Shown in pieces: positions 46,260-54,826 of a stretch of DNA of 64,000 nt. Location: NCBI RefSeq assembly GCF_004768545.1, contig NZ_CP038636.1, positions 372,001 through 436,000 on the forward strand. Reading direction: 5' to 3'. Below the pieces are notes generated by a model that ran no database searches, was not told where the DNA came from, and saw nothing but the letters and a program-made list of their open reading frames with translations. The DNA comes from Cupriavidus oxalaticus. GTDB taxonomy: Bacteria; Pseudomonadota; Gammaproteobacteria; Burkholderiales; Burkholderiaceae. Positions within the stretch are counted from its first letter, which is position 1. Every line of letters starts with the position of its first letter. The position numbers and the translations under genes were made by a program.

Positions 46260-47291
46260 CTAAGGCGCCGCAACGATTTTCACCGCAGCAGTACTTTCCC
46301 GAACGATCAGCTCCGGCTCGAATTCGTCCTGCAGATCTTCCCGCCGTGCCGCGCCTTCTATCTGCGCAATAATGTTCCTCGCGGTCAGTTCGCCGATACG
46401 CACGGGATTCGACCGCATGGTTGTCAGGGTAGGCGTGATAAGTTCTGCGACCTGCCAGTCCCCGAAACCGGTCACGGAGATATCGTCCGGAATGGACCGG
46501 CCCAGAGCGCGGCACTCGGCGATGGCGGCGACCGCGATGAAGTCGTTTATGCAGATCAGTGCGGTAGGCCGATGTGGACTGGTCAGACAGGCGCGCGCTG
46601 CGGCGCGGGCCGGCTCGACCTCATAGGGCGTGGGCAGGACCAGTTCCTCGCGCAGTGCGATGCTATGTTCGCTGAGCACGTCCTTGACGCCTTCCAGCCG
46701 CTGGACCGACAGATGCTGGGTGTTCAGCGGCCCCGGGAGGACGGCGAATTCGCGGTGCCCAAGGCCTACCAGATAGGCGGTCAGCCGCCGCATCGCGAGC
46801 CGGTTGTCGTAGCCAACCGTCGGATGGCTGCCTTCGCGATCCGTTGCCCACATCAGCACATAGGGGACATTGTGCTTATGGATAAGGGAGAAGACGTCGG
46901 GGTGGTGCTGCGAGCCGATGATGGCGATGCCGTCCACGCGCCGCTCCAGCATTTCCCGCGCACAGCGCAACTCGATTTCGCTGTTGTCGCGATGGCACGT
47001 CAGAAGAACGGTATAGCCGAGCGCTTCGAGCTGCTTCTCCAGGGTGTCCACGGCTCTTGCGTACAGTTCGTTCATCAGCGTCGGCGCAATGATGCCGATG
47101 GACATGGTCCGTCCCGAACGCAGGATCCGGGCAGCGGCAAAAGGCACGTAGTCGAGGCTGGCAATCGCTTCCTGCACGCGCTTCAGAGTCTCAGGCCGCA
47201 GCAGTTCGGGTGCCGACAACGCGCGCGATACGGTGGCAGAAGACACGCCGGCAAGGAGAGCGACCTGTTTCACGTTGACCATATTCGGCAT
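46260..47291 (-). CDS. LacI-family transcriptional repressor
   Basis: From MPNMVNVKQ the product is ~343 residues. The N-terminal LacI headpiece is VNVKQVALLAGVSSATVSRALSAPELLRPET. A periplasmic-binding-protein-like sensor domain follows (SIGIIAPTLMNELYA, DGIAIIGS, ALICINDFIAVAAIAE, DDISVTGFGDWQ). Translation may instead start at 47282 (MVNVK). The gene is last in the minus-strand operon of oxidase, CoA transferase and Bug protein, whose promoter carries two ATCGAT-centred palindromes expected for LacI-family operators. It probably controls that operon and itself. Confidence 0.9.
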   Translation of the reverse strand: MPNMVNVKQVALLAGVSSATVSRALSAPELLRPETLKRVQEAIASLDYVPFAAARILRSGRTMSIGIIAPTLMNELYARAVDTLEKQLEALGYTVLLTCHRDNSEIELRCAREMLERRVDGIAIIGSQHHPDVFSLIHKHNVPYVLMWATDREGSHPTVGYDNRLAMRRLTAYLVGLGHREFAVLPGPLNTQHLSVQRLEGVKDVLSEHSIALREELVLPTPYEVEPARAAARACLTSPHRPTALICINDFIAVAAIAECRALGRSIPDDISVTGFGDWQVAELITPTLTTMRSNPVRIGELTARNIIAQIEGAARREDLQDEFEPELIVRESTAAVKIVAAP

Positions 47292-47457
47292 GCCTCGAAA
47301 GCGAAGGGAAGAGTAAGGTTGGAATGAAGGATGAGCCCATCCAAGGGTGCCCTGGCGGCCCAGCCTGACGCCGCATTGTATCGTCGGGCGGCAAGTCCGC
47401 TGGTGAGGAACGCCACGCAAGCGCCGGTCGAGGCAATGCGACCGGCGCTTGCCGCGG

Positions 47458-48441
47458 CTAGTCGAGCCGCACCTTCGCAGAGTCCGCAACCTTCTTCCAT
47501 TTGGCGAGTTCGGCGCGAAGGAAGGCGTCAAACGACTCCGGCGTGCCGCCGACGATCTCGGCGCCCTGAGCCAGCAGCTTCTCCCGAATGTCCTGATATT
47601 GCAGCGCCTTGTTGAACTCAGCATTCATCTTGGTGATGATGGCCGCCGGGGTGCCCGTCGGCACCATGAAGCCGCCCCAGGATACGGCCTCATAGCCGTT
47701 AATGCCCAGTGCTTCGTCTACCGTGGGAACATCCGGCAAGGACGGGAGGCGCATCTTGCTGGTGACCGCAAGCGCGCGTAGCTTGCCGCTTTTGACCTGC
47801 GGCATGCCGGCCAGGGCCGTCGGCAGCGCGACATGGATCTGCCCGCCCAGCACGTCGGTCAAGGAGGGTGCGTCGCCCTTGTAAGGGACATGCGCCATCT
47901 TGACGCCCGCCATGGTATTGAGCAGCTCGCCCGCGAGGTGGTTGCTCGCCCCGTTGCCTGCCGAGCCGAAGGTGATCTCGCCAGGCTTATCCTTGGCCAT
48001 GGCGATCAGTTGCCTCAGATCCTTGATGGGGGAGTTCGCCGCCGTGACAATGACCAGCGGAACGCTAGTCGCCAGGATCACGGGCGCGAAATCCTTGACC
48101 GAGTCATAAGGCAATTTCGAATAGACCGCAGGATTGATCGCATTCGGACCAAGGTTGGCCATCAGCACCGTATATCCGTCCGCGGCCGATTTCGCCACGA
48201 GTTCGTTGGCAATGATGCCGTTGGCCCCCGGCCGATTCTCGATGACGACCGATTCTCCCCAGGCCTGGCTAAGCTTTGTGCTCAGCAGCCTGGCGGTGAC
48301 ATCCGAAGCGCCGCCGGGCGGATAGGGCAGGACCACGCGGACCGGCTGGACGGGCCAGTCCTTGGCCGCCGCGTGCTGCCACGCGGAGATCGCTGCCAGG
48401 CAAAGCAGGGCGGCGGACGCTTGTCGTAGATATCGATGCAT
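47458..48441 (-). CDS. Bug-family periplasmic solute receptor
   Basis: The 327-residue product has a Sec signal peptide (cleavage near QHAAA, residue ~27). The Bug motifs WPVQPVRVVLPYPPGGASDVTAR, VVIENRPGANGIIANELVAKSAADGYTVL and FGSAGNGASNHLAGE follow. It binds carboxylated ligands in the periplasm, normally for a TctAB membrane pair, but none is nearby. Thus it is an orphan receptor. It sits between a CoA transferase gene and the LacI gene, so the ligand is probably the acid the operon degrades. Confidence 0.92.
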   Translation of the reverse strand: MHRYLRQASAALLCLAAISAWQHAAAKDWPVQPVRVVLPYPPGGASDVTARLLSTKLSQAWGESVVIENRPGANGIIANELVAKSAADGYTVLMANLGPNAINPAVYSKLPYDSVKDFAPVILATSVPLVIVTAANSPIKDLRQLIAMAKDKPGEITFGSAGNGASNHLAGELLNTMAGVKMAHVPYKGDAPSLTDVLGGQIHVALPTALAGMPQVKSGKLRALAVTSKMRLPSLPDVPTVDEALGINGYEAVSWGGFMVPTGTPAAIITKMNAEFNKALQYQDIREKLLAQGAEIVGGTPESFDAFLRAELAKWKKVADSAKVRLD

Positions 48442-48502
48442 GATGGGTCTCCTGTCTCCTGATGCGATCCTGCTTCGGGACCGCGCTTGTGCTACCTGCG
48501 GT

Positions 48503-49726
48503 TCAAATCGTTCCTCCCTTGCGCAATCCCGAGATCCGGTCCGCGGACCAGCCGAGGTCGCGGCTCAGGATGTCGTCCGTATGCTCGCCGAGCACTGGCG
48601 GGGCACGCCGATACTCGACAGTGGAGCGGGAGAACTTGATTGGGTTGGCGATCTGCGGCGCGATCGCTCCGCTTCCATGGGGAAGCGAGAACACCATGCC
48701 GCGCGACTGCACTTGCGGATCCGACAAGGCCTGCGGAATCGTATGGATTGGTCCGCACGGCACGCCGGCGGCTTCCAGTCCGACCAGCCAGGTTGCCGTG
48801 TCGCGGCCACGGAATCGGTCCGCCAGCAAGAACACCAGGCTCTCGCGGTGCTTCAGGCGCGCGGCGTTGGTCGCGTAGCGCTCGTCGCGTGCCAGTTCGC
48901 CCTGGTCCAGTGCGCCGCACAGCGCGCCGAACTGCCGGTCGTTGCCGACGGCAACGATCAGCGCGCCATCGCTGGTCGCGAACGATTGGTAGGGCGCGAG
49001 GTTCGGATGGGCGTTACCCCAACGTCGTGGCTCGGAACCCGCTACCAGGTAGTTGGAAGCCTGGTTCGCAAGCCACGCGACCTGCGTGTCGAGCAGGCTC
49101 ATGTCGATGTACTGGCCGCGTGCGCTCTCGACCCGTTCGAACAAGGCGCTGACGATGGCCACCGATGCGTACATCCCTGTCATCAGGTCCGAGATAGGTA
49201 CGCCGCATTTCTGCGGCCCTCCGCCGGGGAGATCGTCGCACTCGCCGGTGATGCTCATGAGCCCGCCCATGGCCTGTACAACGAAGTCGTAGCCGGCCCG
49301 GTGACTGTAGGGCCCGGTCTGCCCGAAGCCGGTGATCGAACAGTACACCAGGCGTGGATTGAGCTCCGCCAGCGTGTCGTAGTCCAGGCCATAGCGCCGC
49401 ATGTCGCCGCATTTATAGTTCTCGACGAAGACGTCGGCCGTCTTCGCCAGTTCGCGAAGCACGGCCTGTCCCTCCTCGCTGCTGACGTCCACGGTGATCG
49501 AGCGCTTGCCACGATTGGCGCAAAGAAAATAGGCCGACTCAGCCGTCAGGGTGCCGTCTTCCCGGGCAAGGAAGGGCGGCCCCCAGGCGCGCGTATCGTC
49601 CCCGCTGCCGGGCCGCTCCACCTTGATCACGTCGGCACCGAGGTCCGACAGCAACTGGGTGCTCCACGGTCCCGCAAGGATGCGGCTCAGGTCGAGCACC
49701 CGGATGCCTTCCAAAGGTCCTGCCAT
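48503..49726 (-). CDS. CaiB/BaiF family (class III) CoA transferase
   Basis: The 407-residue product has the class III pattern: LEGIRVLDLSRILAGPW at the start, DVIKVERPGSGDDTRAWGPPF, NRGKRSITVDVSSEEG, and YCSITGFGQTGPYSHRAGYDFVVQAMGG with the catalytic Asp. It transfers CoA between a donor acyl-CoA and a carboxylic acid. In this operon it would activate an acid brought in with the Bug receptor and oxidised by the FAD enzyme. The particular substrate is unknown. Confidence 0.9.
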   Translation of the reverse strand: MAGPLEGIRVLDLSRILAGPWSTQLLSDLGADVIKVERPGSGDDTRAWGPPFLAREDGTLTAESAYFLCANRGKRSITVDVSSEEGQAVLRELAKTADVFVENYKCGDMRRYGLDYDTLAELNPRLVYCSITGFGQTGPYSHRAGYDFVVQAMGGLMSITGECDDLPGGGPQKCGVPISDLMTGMYASVAIVSALFERVESARGQYIDMSLLDTQVAWLANQASNYLVAGSEPRRWGNAHPNLAPYQSFATSDGALIVAVGNDRQFGALCGALDQGELARDERYATNAARLKHRESLVFLLADRFRGRDTATWLVGLEAAGVPCGPIHTIPQALSDPQVQSRGMVFSLPHGSGAIAPQIANPIKFSRSTVEYRRAPPVLGEHTDDILSRDLGWSADRISGLRKGGTI

Positions 49727-49754
49727 GGTTTTGCCTCCTGTGAATGCCCGAGCT

Positions 49755-51356
49755 TCAGCTCGGGTCGAACAGCACGCCGGGATTCAGGATCTGCTTCGGG
49801 TCGAACGCTTGCTTTGCCGCCTTCAGTGCGGTGCAGAACAGCTCGGGCCGCTCCTTGTCATACCAGGGACGATGGTCCCGTCCGAGCGCGTGGTGGTGGG
49901 TGACGGTGCCGCCGGCGTCCACCATGGCCTGTTCCGCCACCCGCTTGATTGCCATGTACTGCTCGGGAATGCGGGCCTTGTCCCCATAGGCAAACCAGGT
50001 GAAGTAAGGCGCAGGGCCGTCCGGATACAGGTGGGTGAAGCGGCAGGTCACGGAGCCCGGGCGGCCCGTCACTTCGTGGATGATGCGATGAGTCTCGGCC
50101 TTGACGTGCTGGTGAAGTGCGGCGAAGCGGTCCCACGTGACGGCTGTTTCCATGGTCTCGCGCATGACGCCGCGTGCAATGGCGTACTCGCGCAGATAGG
50201 GTCCGCGCAGGAACTTGTTGCGCCAGCTTGCCGTGGCCGAATCGGCACCTTCCTCCTTGGTTGCCGCAGCGGTATCCCACTCGCCGGCGCATGCTGCGCA
50301 GATCTCCAGCGCGCGCGCCATCCACGCATCGACCGGGTGATCCGCCGACTCGAAGCCCAGCACGAGGATGTCATAGGTGCCGTCGCTTGAGCCGGTGTAG
50401 GCTGCCTCCTCCCGCTCGACCAACCGCGCGTTCGCGGGGTTCAGGCCCGACTGGGACAGCAGCCGCGTCGCCTCCACGGCCTTCGCATAATCGCGGAAGC
50501 GCACCGTGGTCTGCTTGCGGAAGATTGGGCGGCGGTGCAGCTTGACCCAGGCCTCGGTAATGATGCCAAGCGCGCCCTCCGAGCCCAGAAACAGCCGGTC
50601 GGGATTGGGGCCCGAGCCCGATACTGGAAAGCGGCGCGACTCGATATTGCCCGCGGGGGTCACGACCTTTAGGCTTTCGATGTGGTCGTCGATCTGCGTG
50701 TATGCAGTGGCGAAATGCCCGGCAGCGCGGGTCGCGATCCAGCCCCCCAGCGACGAGAACTCCCATGCCTGCAGGAAAAAGCGCATGGTCAGCCCGGTCG
50801 GCTTGAGTTGGCGTTCCAGGCTCGGCCCGAGCACCCCGGCCTGGATGCGCGCGGCTTGCGAGGTCTGGTCGACTTCCAGCACCTTGTCGAAGTGTTTGAG
50901 GTCGAGCGTGAGGACGCCACGGTACCGGTCGTGCTCCGGGGGGTTCACCCCGCCGACCACGCTGGAGCCGCCGCCGTAGGGAACAACGGCGAGCTGTTGG
51001 CGGCCGCACCAGTCGAAGAGATCGACGATCTCCTGTTCGGTCTTGGGATACGCGACGACGTCTGGCGGATTCGGGAACTCCTTCCGAATGGCCCGCGCCA
51101 CGTCCACCGTACCGGCGCCATAGGTGTGATAAAGGCGGTCGTAGTGGTCGGTCGTGCAGATCTCGCGCAGCGTTGCCGGCGGCTGAACGCGCGGCGCGCG
51201 AAGCTCGATTTCGTCCGCAGTGGGAAAGGGCATGGCCTCGAAATGCTCGACACCTAGCAGGCGGCTCCACGCGGCCTCGAACTCCGAGATTTCCTCCGGC
51301 GTAACGGTGTCCCCTTCGTAGCCCCAGCCATAAAACTTCCGACGGCGTTCCTGCAT
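49755..51356 (-). CDS. FAD-linked oxidase (alkyldihydroxyacetonephosphate synthase-like)
   Basis: The 533-residue product has a VAO/PCMH-type FAD-binding domain (VVPYGGGSSVVGGVN, then WEFSSLGGWIATRAAGHFATAYTQID, SEGALGIITEAWVKLHR). The C-terminal domain with THHHALGRDHRPW resembles ADPS/D-lactate-type oxidases. It probably oxidises a 2-hydroxyacid or a related ligand using FAD. It is the first gene of the minus-strand operon, directly downstream of two palindromic operators; one of them lies 28 bp from its ATG. Confidence 0.88.
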   Translation of the reverse strand: MQERRRKFYGWGYEGDTVTPEEISEFEAAWSRLLGVEHFEAMPFPTADEIELRAPRVQPPATLREICTTDHYDRLYHTYGAGTVDVARAIRKEFPNPPDVVAYPKTEQEIVDLFDWCGRQQLAVVPYGGGSSVVGGVNPPEHDRYRGVLTLDLKHFDKVLEVDQTSQAARIQAGVLGPSLERQLKPTGLTMRFFLQAWEFSSLGGWIATRAAGHFATAYTQIDDHIESLKVVTPAGNIESRRFPVSGSGPNPDRLFLGSEGALGIITEAWVKLHRRPIFRKQTTVRFRDYAKAVEATRLLSQSGLNPANARLVEREEAAYTGSSDGTYDILVLGFESADHPVDAWMARALEICAACAGEWDTAAATKEEGADSATASWRNKFLRGPYLREYAIARGVMRETMETAVTWDRFAALHQHVKAETHRIIHEVTGRPGSVTCRFTHLYPDGPAPYFTWFAYGDKARIPEQYMAIKRVAEQAMVDAGGTVTHHHALGRDHRPWYDKERPELFCTALKAAKQAFDPKQILNPGVLFDPS

Positions 51357-51383
51357 GTCGATGTCTCCTTCGTGGTTTCCGTT

Positions 51384-51403
51384 AAATGTAATCGATTACA
51401 TTT
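51384..51403. promoter_or_regulatory. Perfect 20-bp palindrome, LacI-family operator 1
   Basis: AAATGTAATCGATTACATTT is a perfect inverted repeat 28 bp upstream of the FAD oxidase ATG. The ATCGAT centre suits LacI-family headpieces. A second copy with one mismatch lies at 51451-51468, 66 bp away centre to centre, allowing a repression loop. Confidence 0.75.
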
Positions 51404-51450
51404 CAGTGAGAAAAATATTGCCAGGCCGCAGAGTGGATGGCAAAACTGGC

Positions 51451-51468
51451 AATGCAATCGATTACATC
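51451..51468. promoter_or_regulatory. LacI-family operator 2
   Basis: AATGCAATCGATTACATC repeats the core of operator 1 (TGNAATCGATTACA) with one substitution in the core. Between the two lies a plausible minus-strand promoter (TTGCCA ... AATATT), so the pair would flank the transcription start of the operon. Confidence 0.65.
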
Positions 51469-51755
51469 ATCCTAGGTGAAGGGAGAACAATGTCAAGGAC
51501 GAAAGGGGGATTTTCAGCAGAGGCGGGACGACGATGAGGGGTGGCCGGGATTCGAAAATATGTGAGGCGTCACATATTTGCGAATCCAGGGCGTCCCTCT
51601 TAGTACTGTGTGCCACAAACTGTGGCGTCGGAATCGGCCCCGCACGCTAGCGCGCCCCATGGATTTCCAACAATGAGTGCCGGCCGACGCCAGGCGACAC
51701 CGCGCGCTGGCCGAGTTGATGAATGCCGGATCGATAGGCCTCACGCGAGGAGCGA
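51469..51755. other. Intergenic region, nothing firm
   Basis: This AT-mixed stretch separates the divergent oxidase operon from the small ORF at 51756. It has a short inverted repeat around TATGTGAGGCGTCACATA (51559-51576), which may be a further regulatory site. No gene is supported. Confidence 0.4.
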
Positions 51756-51920
51756 ATGAAAACTGCCGACGTCAAATTTCTGGTGCGAGAAGTACTGAAC
51801 ACCTTGCCCACACCATACACGGAACACGTCAACTACCGGGATGAGCTTGTAATGCTGGTGATGGAGGGGATGTCTCCGGAAAAGGCGTTCCAAATGGTTC
51901 TGAAGGCGCATATGCTGTGA
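51756..51920 (+). CDS. 54-residue hypothetical protein
   Basis: A short frame from an ATG with a good ribosome site (GAGGAGCGA) encodes 54 residues, rich in helix-forming residues: MKTADVKFLVREVLNTLPT, then ELVMLVMEGMSPEKAFQMVLK. No motif, leader or membrane segment is visible. Codon use is normal, and it precedes the secreted protein gene at 52259 by about 340 bp. The function is unknown. The intervening 51924-52259 frame is doubtful (see rejected list). Confidence 0.5.
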   Translation: MKTADVKFLVREVLNTLPTPYTEHVNYRDELVMLVMEGMSPEKAFQMVLKAHML

Positions 51921-52258
51921 GCGTTGGCGGGAAGGGAGGCAGCATTGGAAATCGATCCCCGAGCACATGCACTGACCCACCTCACTGAGTATCCACCCTC
52001 GTTTACCCTGCATGCCGGCAACGAGGCGATGCTAACCTTAGCGCTGGACGCGAGCGGGGTTACTGCGCCATATCGACTCAAAGCCCAACGGCAGCATGTG
52101 GGTGCGTGCGCCCCGCGTGCCGCGAATCACTCGTGGCTCGGCGGGGCGTGGTGCGGGCGCACTCGAGTGTTCGCATTGGTTAGCCATTGGGCGTCCATGA
52201 ATCGTCACGCGACGTTCAGGTTGCGTAAGGCACGCACTGGCCGAGGGCTGGGGGAATA

Positions 52259-53413
52259 ATGAGAACGAGGCTGGTGCTCTGGTTCGTCGCTGTAGCGATT
52301 CTATCGCCACGGTTGGCCCTTGCCACCGAATTCGGCAGTAAGGGCGGGCCGGAGCCCGCCAACATTGAGCAGATCGCAGCAAGGCTTCGCGAGGATCCCT
52401 ATGATCTGGAGTTGCTGATCAGCTTTGGCACGTCCAAACGCGGATCGGCCGGCCATATCGCACTGGCGCTCCGTGACGATCTGGCTGGCGACGAGGTGGT
52501 GTATTCGGCCAACTTTTATGCGGACCGAGACATCAAGCACGCGAGCGGCTACTACAACGCCGATCTGATGATCGCCATACCCAAGCAGGAATATCTGTTC
52601 AAGACAATCTCCATGGTCGCCGAGACAGCATCGTTTGGGCTGGACTTCGGCGAAATCTACAAGCGCTCAGTCATCGGTGTGCGTGTCTACGGCGTGCCAG
52701 CGGCGGAAAGGGCGGCACTGGCAGCTTTTTTCCGGCGCATCAACGAAGACTATCACCAGCAGCGTAGTAACACCGAGTATCACCGAGGCCAAGTAAAGTA
52801 CGACTACCTGCGCCTAAACTGCGCCAAGACCATCGGCGCCGCCTTCAGGTTTGGGGCTGGCTACCGCGACCTGGAGGTGACCAGCGCGAGAGTTCTTTCA
52901 GGACGGCGCGTGGTGGCGGCAGCCACCGCCAACGTCCCTACCGATATGGCGATGAAGCTCATCAAGGAGTGGGGCCGGCGCAAGTACAGCATGGACGTGG
53001 TGCTGTATAAAAAGTACCGGGGTTCGGCCTATGTCGACCCACAAGAGGAAGAGAAAGTGGCCTTCAAGGACTTGCCCGACCGCTTTCCCTCGGTCCTGTC
53101 GCTAGACTTCCGCCGCGACGCCGGGGCTTACCAAGACTATGACAACCTTCTGGCGATGTACCTCCTTTTCAACCTCGGCAGGTACAGCGTTCGTGTCAAC
53201 GAACAGACGATGCTACTCGAAATCGAGAAATCGAAGGACCCCATGCCCTATCCCGAGGCGCTGAAGCTCGCGACCCGCGACGCCAGGGCCGACAGCGAAA
53301 ACTACCGGCGCCAGGTCGAGTTCCGCCCGAGCGGCGAGAGGATCGGCGAGGCGCCGGACAACACGCACCTCTACCACTTCACCGATGATGCGGCTGGACG
53401 GACGGGGCGCTAG
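52259..53413 (+). CDS. Secreted protein with a possible permuted papain-like (NlpC/P60, DUF4105-like) fold
   Basis: The 384-residue product has a Sec leader (LWFVAVAILSPRLALA, cleaved near residue 22). Its first half has LISFGTSKRGSAGHIALALRDD with a conserved-looking His, then VYSANFYAD. Later comes YDYLRLNCAKTIGAAF with Cys in an NCxK context. His before Cys is the order in circularly permuted NlpC/P60-type and DUF4105 hydrolases. A periplasmic hydrolase of peptide, lipid or amide bonds is inferred. I cannot name a family with certainty. Confidence 0.5.
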   Translation: MRTRLVLWFVAVAILSPRLALATEFGSKGGPEPANIEQIAARLREDPYDLELLISFGTSKRGSAGHIALALRDDLAGDEVVYSANFYADRDIKHASGYYNADLMIAIPKQEYLFKTISMVAETASFGLDFGEIYKRSVIGVRVYGVPAAERAALAAFFRRINEDYHQQRSNTEYHRGQVKYDYLRLNCAKTIGAAFRFGAGYRDLEVTSARVLSGRRVVAAATANVPTDMAMKLIKEWGRRKYSMDVVLYKKYRGSAYVDPQEEEKVAFKDLPDRFPSVLSLDFRRDAGAYQDYDNLLAMYLLFNLGRYSVRVNEQTMLLEIEKSKDPMPYPEALKLATRDARADSENYRRQVEFRPSGERIGEAPDNTHLYHFTDDAAGRTGR

Positions 53414-53714
53414 CTGGGGCTGGCCAGTTCCGGTAAATGCCCATCTTGTAAAGGAGTTCCTCGACGCGCAAGCGCTCCGTTCCAGATGCCCAATGAATAA
53501 TTTCAATCACGAAAGTATTGGATTGTGACGAGGGACCCCGCGGACAGTCGACGGTCGTCTCTCGCAATACACTTTGCCGCGCCGCGCAGGACCATTCTGA
53601 TCGGTTTATCAAAGTAGCCTGTGGGCCACCGGCACTGTCGATATCGTGGCGGCCTCGAAGGGTTCGTTTAGAATCCGGGGCATTTACAGAAATGTGTGCA
53701 GTTCCTACCTCACC
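53414..53714. other. Intergenic region upstream of the second LacI-type gene
   Basis: No gene is supported on the plus strand. On the minus strand 53379-53520 reads as an isolated open tail (TFVIEIIHWASGTERLRVEE then LLYKMGIYRNW), too short to assign. The region should hold the LacI gene's promoter. Confidence 0.35.
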
Positions 53715-54722
53715 ATGAGCAAGAGGCTTACCAGCATCGACATTGCCAACTTGGCAGGGGTTTCGCAAACGACCGTCTCCCGTGTGCTTCAGGATTTGCC
53801 ATCGGTGAAGCCGGAGACCAAGGCGCGGGTCTTGAAGGTCATACAAGACCACGAGTATTCGCCCAGTGCGGCAGCTCGACAGATGAAGACGCGTCGCAGC
53901 GGGACGGTTGCGGTCGTCATCGCGAGCCTGTCTAACCCGTTGTACCCGATGCTGCTCCAACTGTTAGTTGAGCGGCTCGCTAGTCGGGGCTTCCGCACAA
54001 CGGTCTGGGAGCTTGAAGGAAAGATGGACGAGGCAACGGTACGTGCGCTTGCCGAAAGCGCAACCGATGGCGTCATCTTTGCCGCCGCGCTGGATGAATC
54101 CAGGGAGATGCTGACCCGAGTCGCGGCCGAGAAGCCGATCATCCTGATCAATCGCTCTGTCGAAACAGACTTGTTCGACACGATCGTGAGCGACAACTAT
54201 GCCGGCGGCCGGCGGGTTGCAAACTATTTCGTGTCCGCGGGCAGAAAGTGCATTGGATTGATCTCAGCCGCGTCCAGCAAGAGTTCCAAGGCAAGCACGA
54301 TTCGCGAACGCGAGCGAGGCTTTATGGAAGGCCTTGGCGAATTGAGCCAGGGGAACGCATTTGTGCGGGCTGATGCCGCCGACTTTAGCTACGACAATGG
54401 CTTTCGAGCGATGCAGACACTGCTCGCAGAACGCCCTGATGTCGATGCAGTGTTTTGCACAAATGACATTGTTGCGATCGGTGTCCTGGATGCCGCCCGG
54501 CGCAGTGGCAAGCAAGTCCCGAACGACATTTGGATCGTCGGCTATGACGATATTCCCATGGCGCGGTGGGAGTGCATCAGCTTGAGCACTGTCCAGCAGC
54601 CCTTGCCAGCCATGGTTGAGCAGGTAGTAGACCGGCTCCAGCGTCGTATGACTTCGCCGGAATTGGCCCCGCACACGTTTGTGCTTCCTAATGACCTCGT
54701 ATTGCGACGCACAACATCTTGA
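53715..54722 (+). CDS. LacI-family transcriptional regulator
   Basis: The 335-residue product has the LacI headpiece SIDIANLAGVSQTTVSRVLQDLPSVKPETKARV, the hinge-helix region YSPSAAARQMKTRR and a sugar-binding sensor domain (TVAVVIASLSNPLYPMLLQ, VDAVFCTNDIVAIGVLDAARR, WIVGYDDIPMARWECISLSTV). The frame opens to 53646, but ATG 53715 gives the natural headpiece. It precedes the FAD oxidoreductase/dehydratase/Bug operon and most probably represses it through the paired TGACTACGTA sites at 54752 and 54828. Confidence 0.92.
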   Translation: MSKRLTSIDIANLAGVSQTTVSRVLQDLPSVKPETKARVLKVIQDHEYSPSAAARQMKTRRSGTVAVVIASLSNPLYPMLLQLLVERLASRGFRTTVWELEGKMDEATVRALAESATDGVIFAAALDESREMLTRVAAEKPIILINRSVETDLFDTIVSDNYAGGRRVANYFVSAGRKCIGLISAASSKSSKASTIRERERGFMEGLGELSQGNAFVRADAADFSYDNGFRAMQTLLAERPDVDAVFCTNDIVAIGVLDAARRSGKQVPNDIWIVGYDDIPMARWECISLSTVQQPLPAMVEQVVDRLQRRMTSPELAPHTFVLPNDLVLRRTTS

Positions 54723-54724
54723 GC

Positions 54725-54752
54725 TTGGCAGTTTTGCGATTCTGTTTATAAT
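54725..54752 (+). promoter_or_regulatory. Promoter of the sugar-acid operon
   Basis: TTGGCA (54725-54730), a 16-bp spacer and a perfect TATAAT (54747-54752) form a strong sigma-70 promoter. It starts 3 bp after the LacI stop. An operator-like repeat overlaps the end of the -10. Confidence 0.7.
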
Positions 54753-54765
54753 GACTACGTAACCA
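54752..54765. promoter_or_regulatory. Operator-like repeat 1 (TGNNTACGTANNCA)
   Basis: TGACTACGTAACCA is a partial palindrome centred on TACGTA, overlapping the -10 box by its first base and covering the transcription start. A second copy lies 76 bp downstream. A LacI-family dimer is the expected ligand, given the adjacent gene. Confidence 0.6.
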
Positions 54766-54777
54766 AAACGGTGGAAA

Positions 54778-54816
54778 GCGTGATTCGGGTCGGCGACCCG
54801 GCATCACGCATTTTTT
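54778..54816 (+). terminator. Leader hairpin followed by a T-run (terminator or attenuator)
   Basis: Arms GCGTGATTCGGGTCG (54778-54792) and CGACCCGGCATCACGC (54794-54809) pair with one bulge, and TTTTTT follows (54811-54816). It lies between the promoter's TATAAT and the ATG at 54827, so it would terminate or attenuate transcription of the operon itself as well as ending readthrough from lacI. Confidence 0.65.
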
Positions 54817-54826
54817 CGGGGACAAA

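Noticed and set aside
48362..49903. 513-codon plus-strand frame opposite the CoA transferase gene
   Set aside because: Antisense shadow of a clear CaiB/BaiF gene.
51924..52259. A 111-codon plus-strand frame that exactly fills the space between the 54-residue gene and the secreted protein gene, ending TAATG over the next start
   Set aside because: It would start at TTG without a ribosome site, has Arg/His-rich shadow-like composition and no motif; the neat fit is probably chance.
53379..53520. Minus-strand open tail with gene-like sequence (TFVIEIIHWASGTERLRVEE)
   Set aside because: It overlaps the 3' end of the secreted protein gene and has no clear start or family; could be a remnant but cannot be supported.
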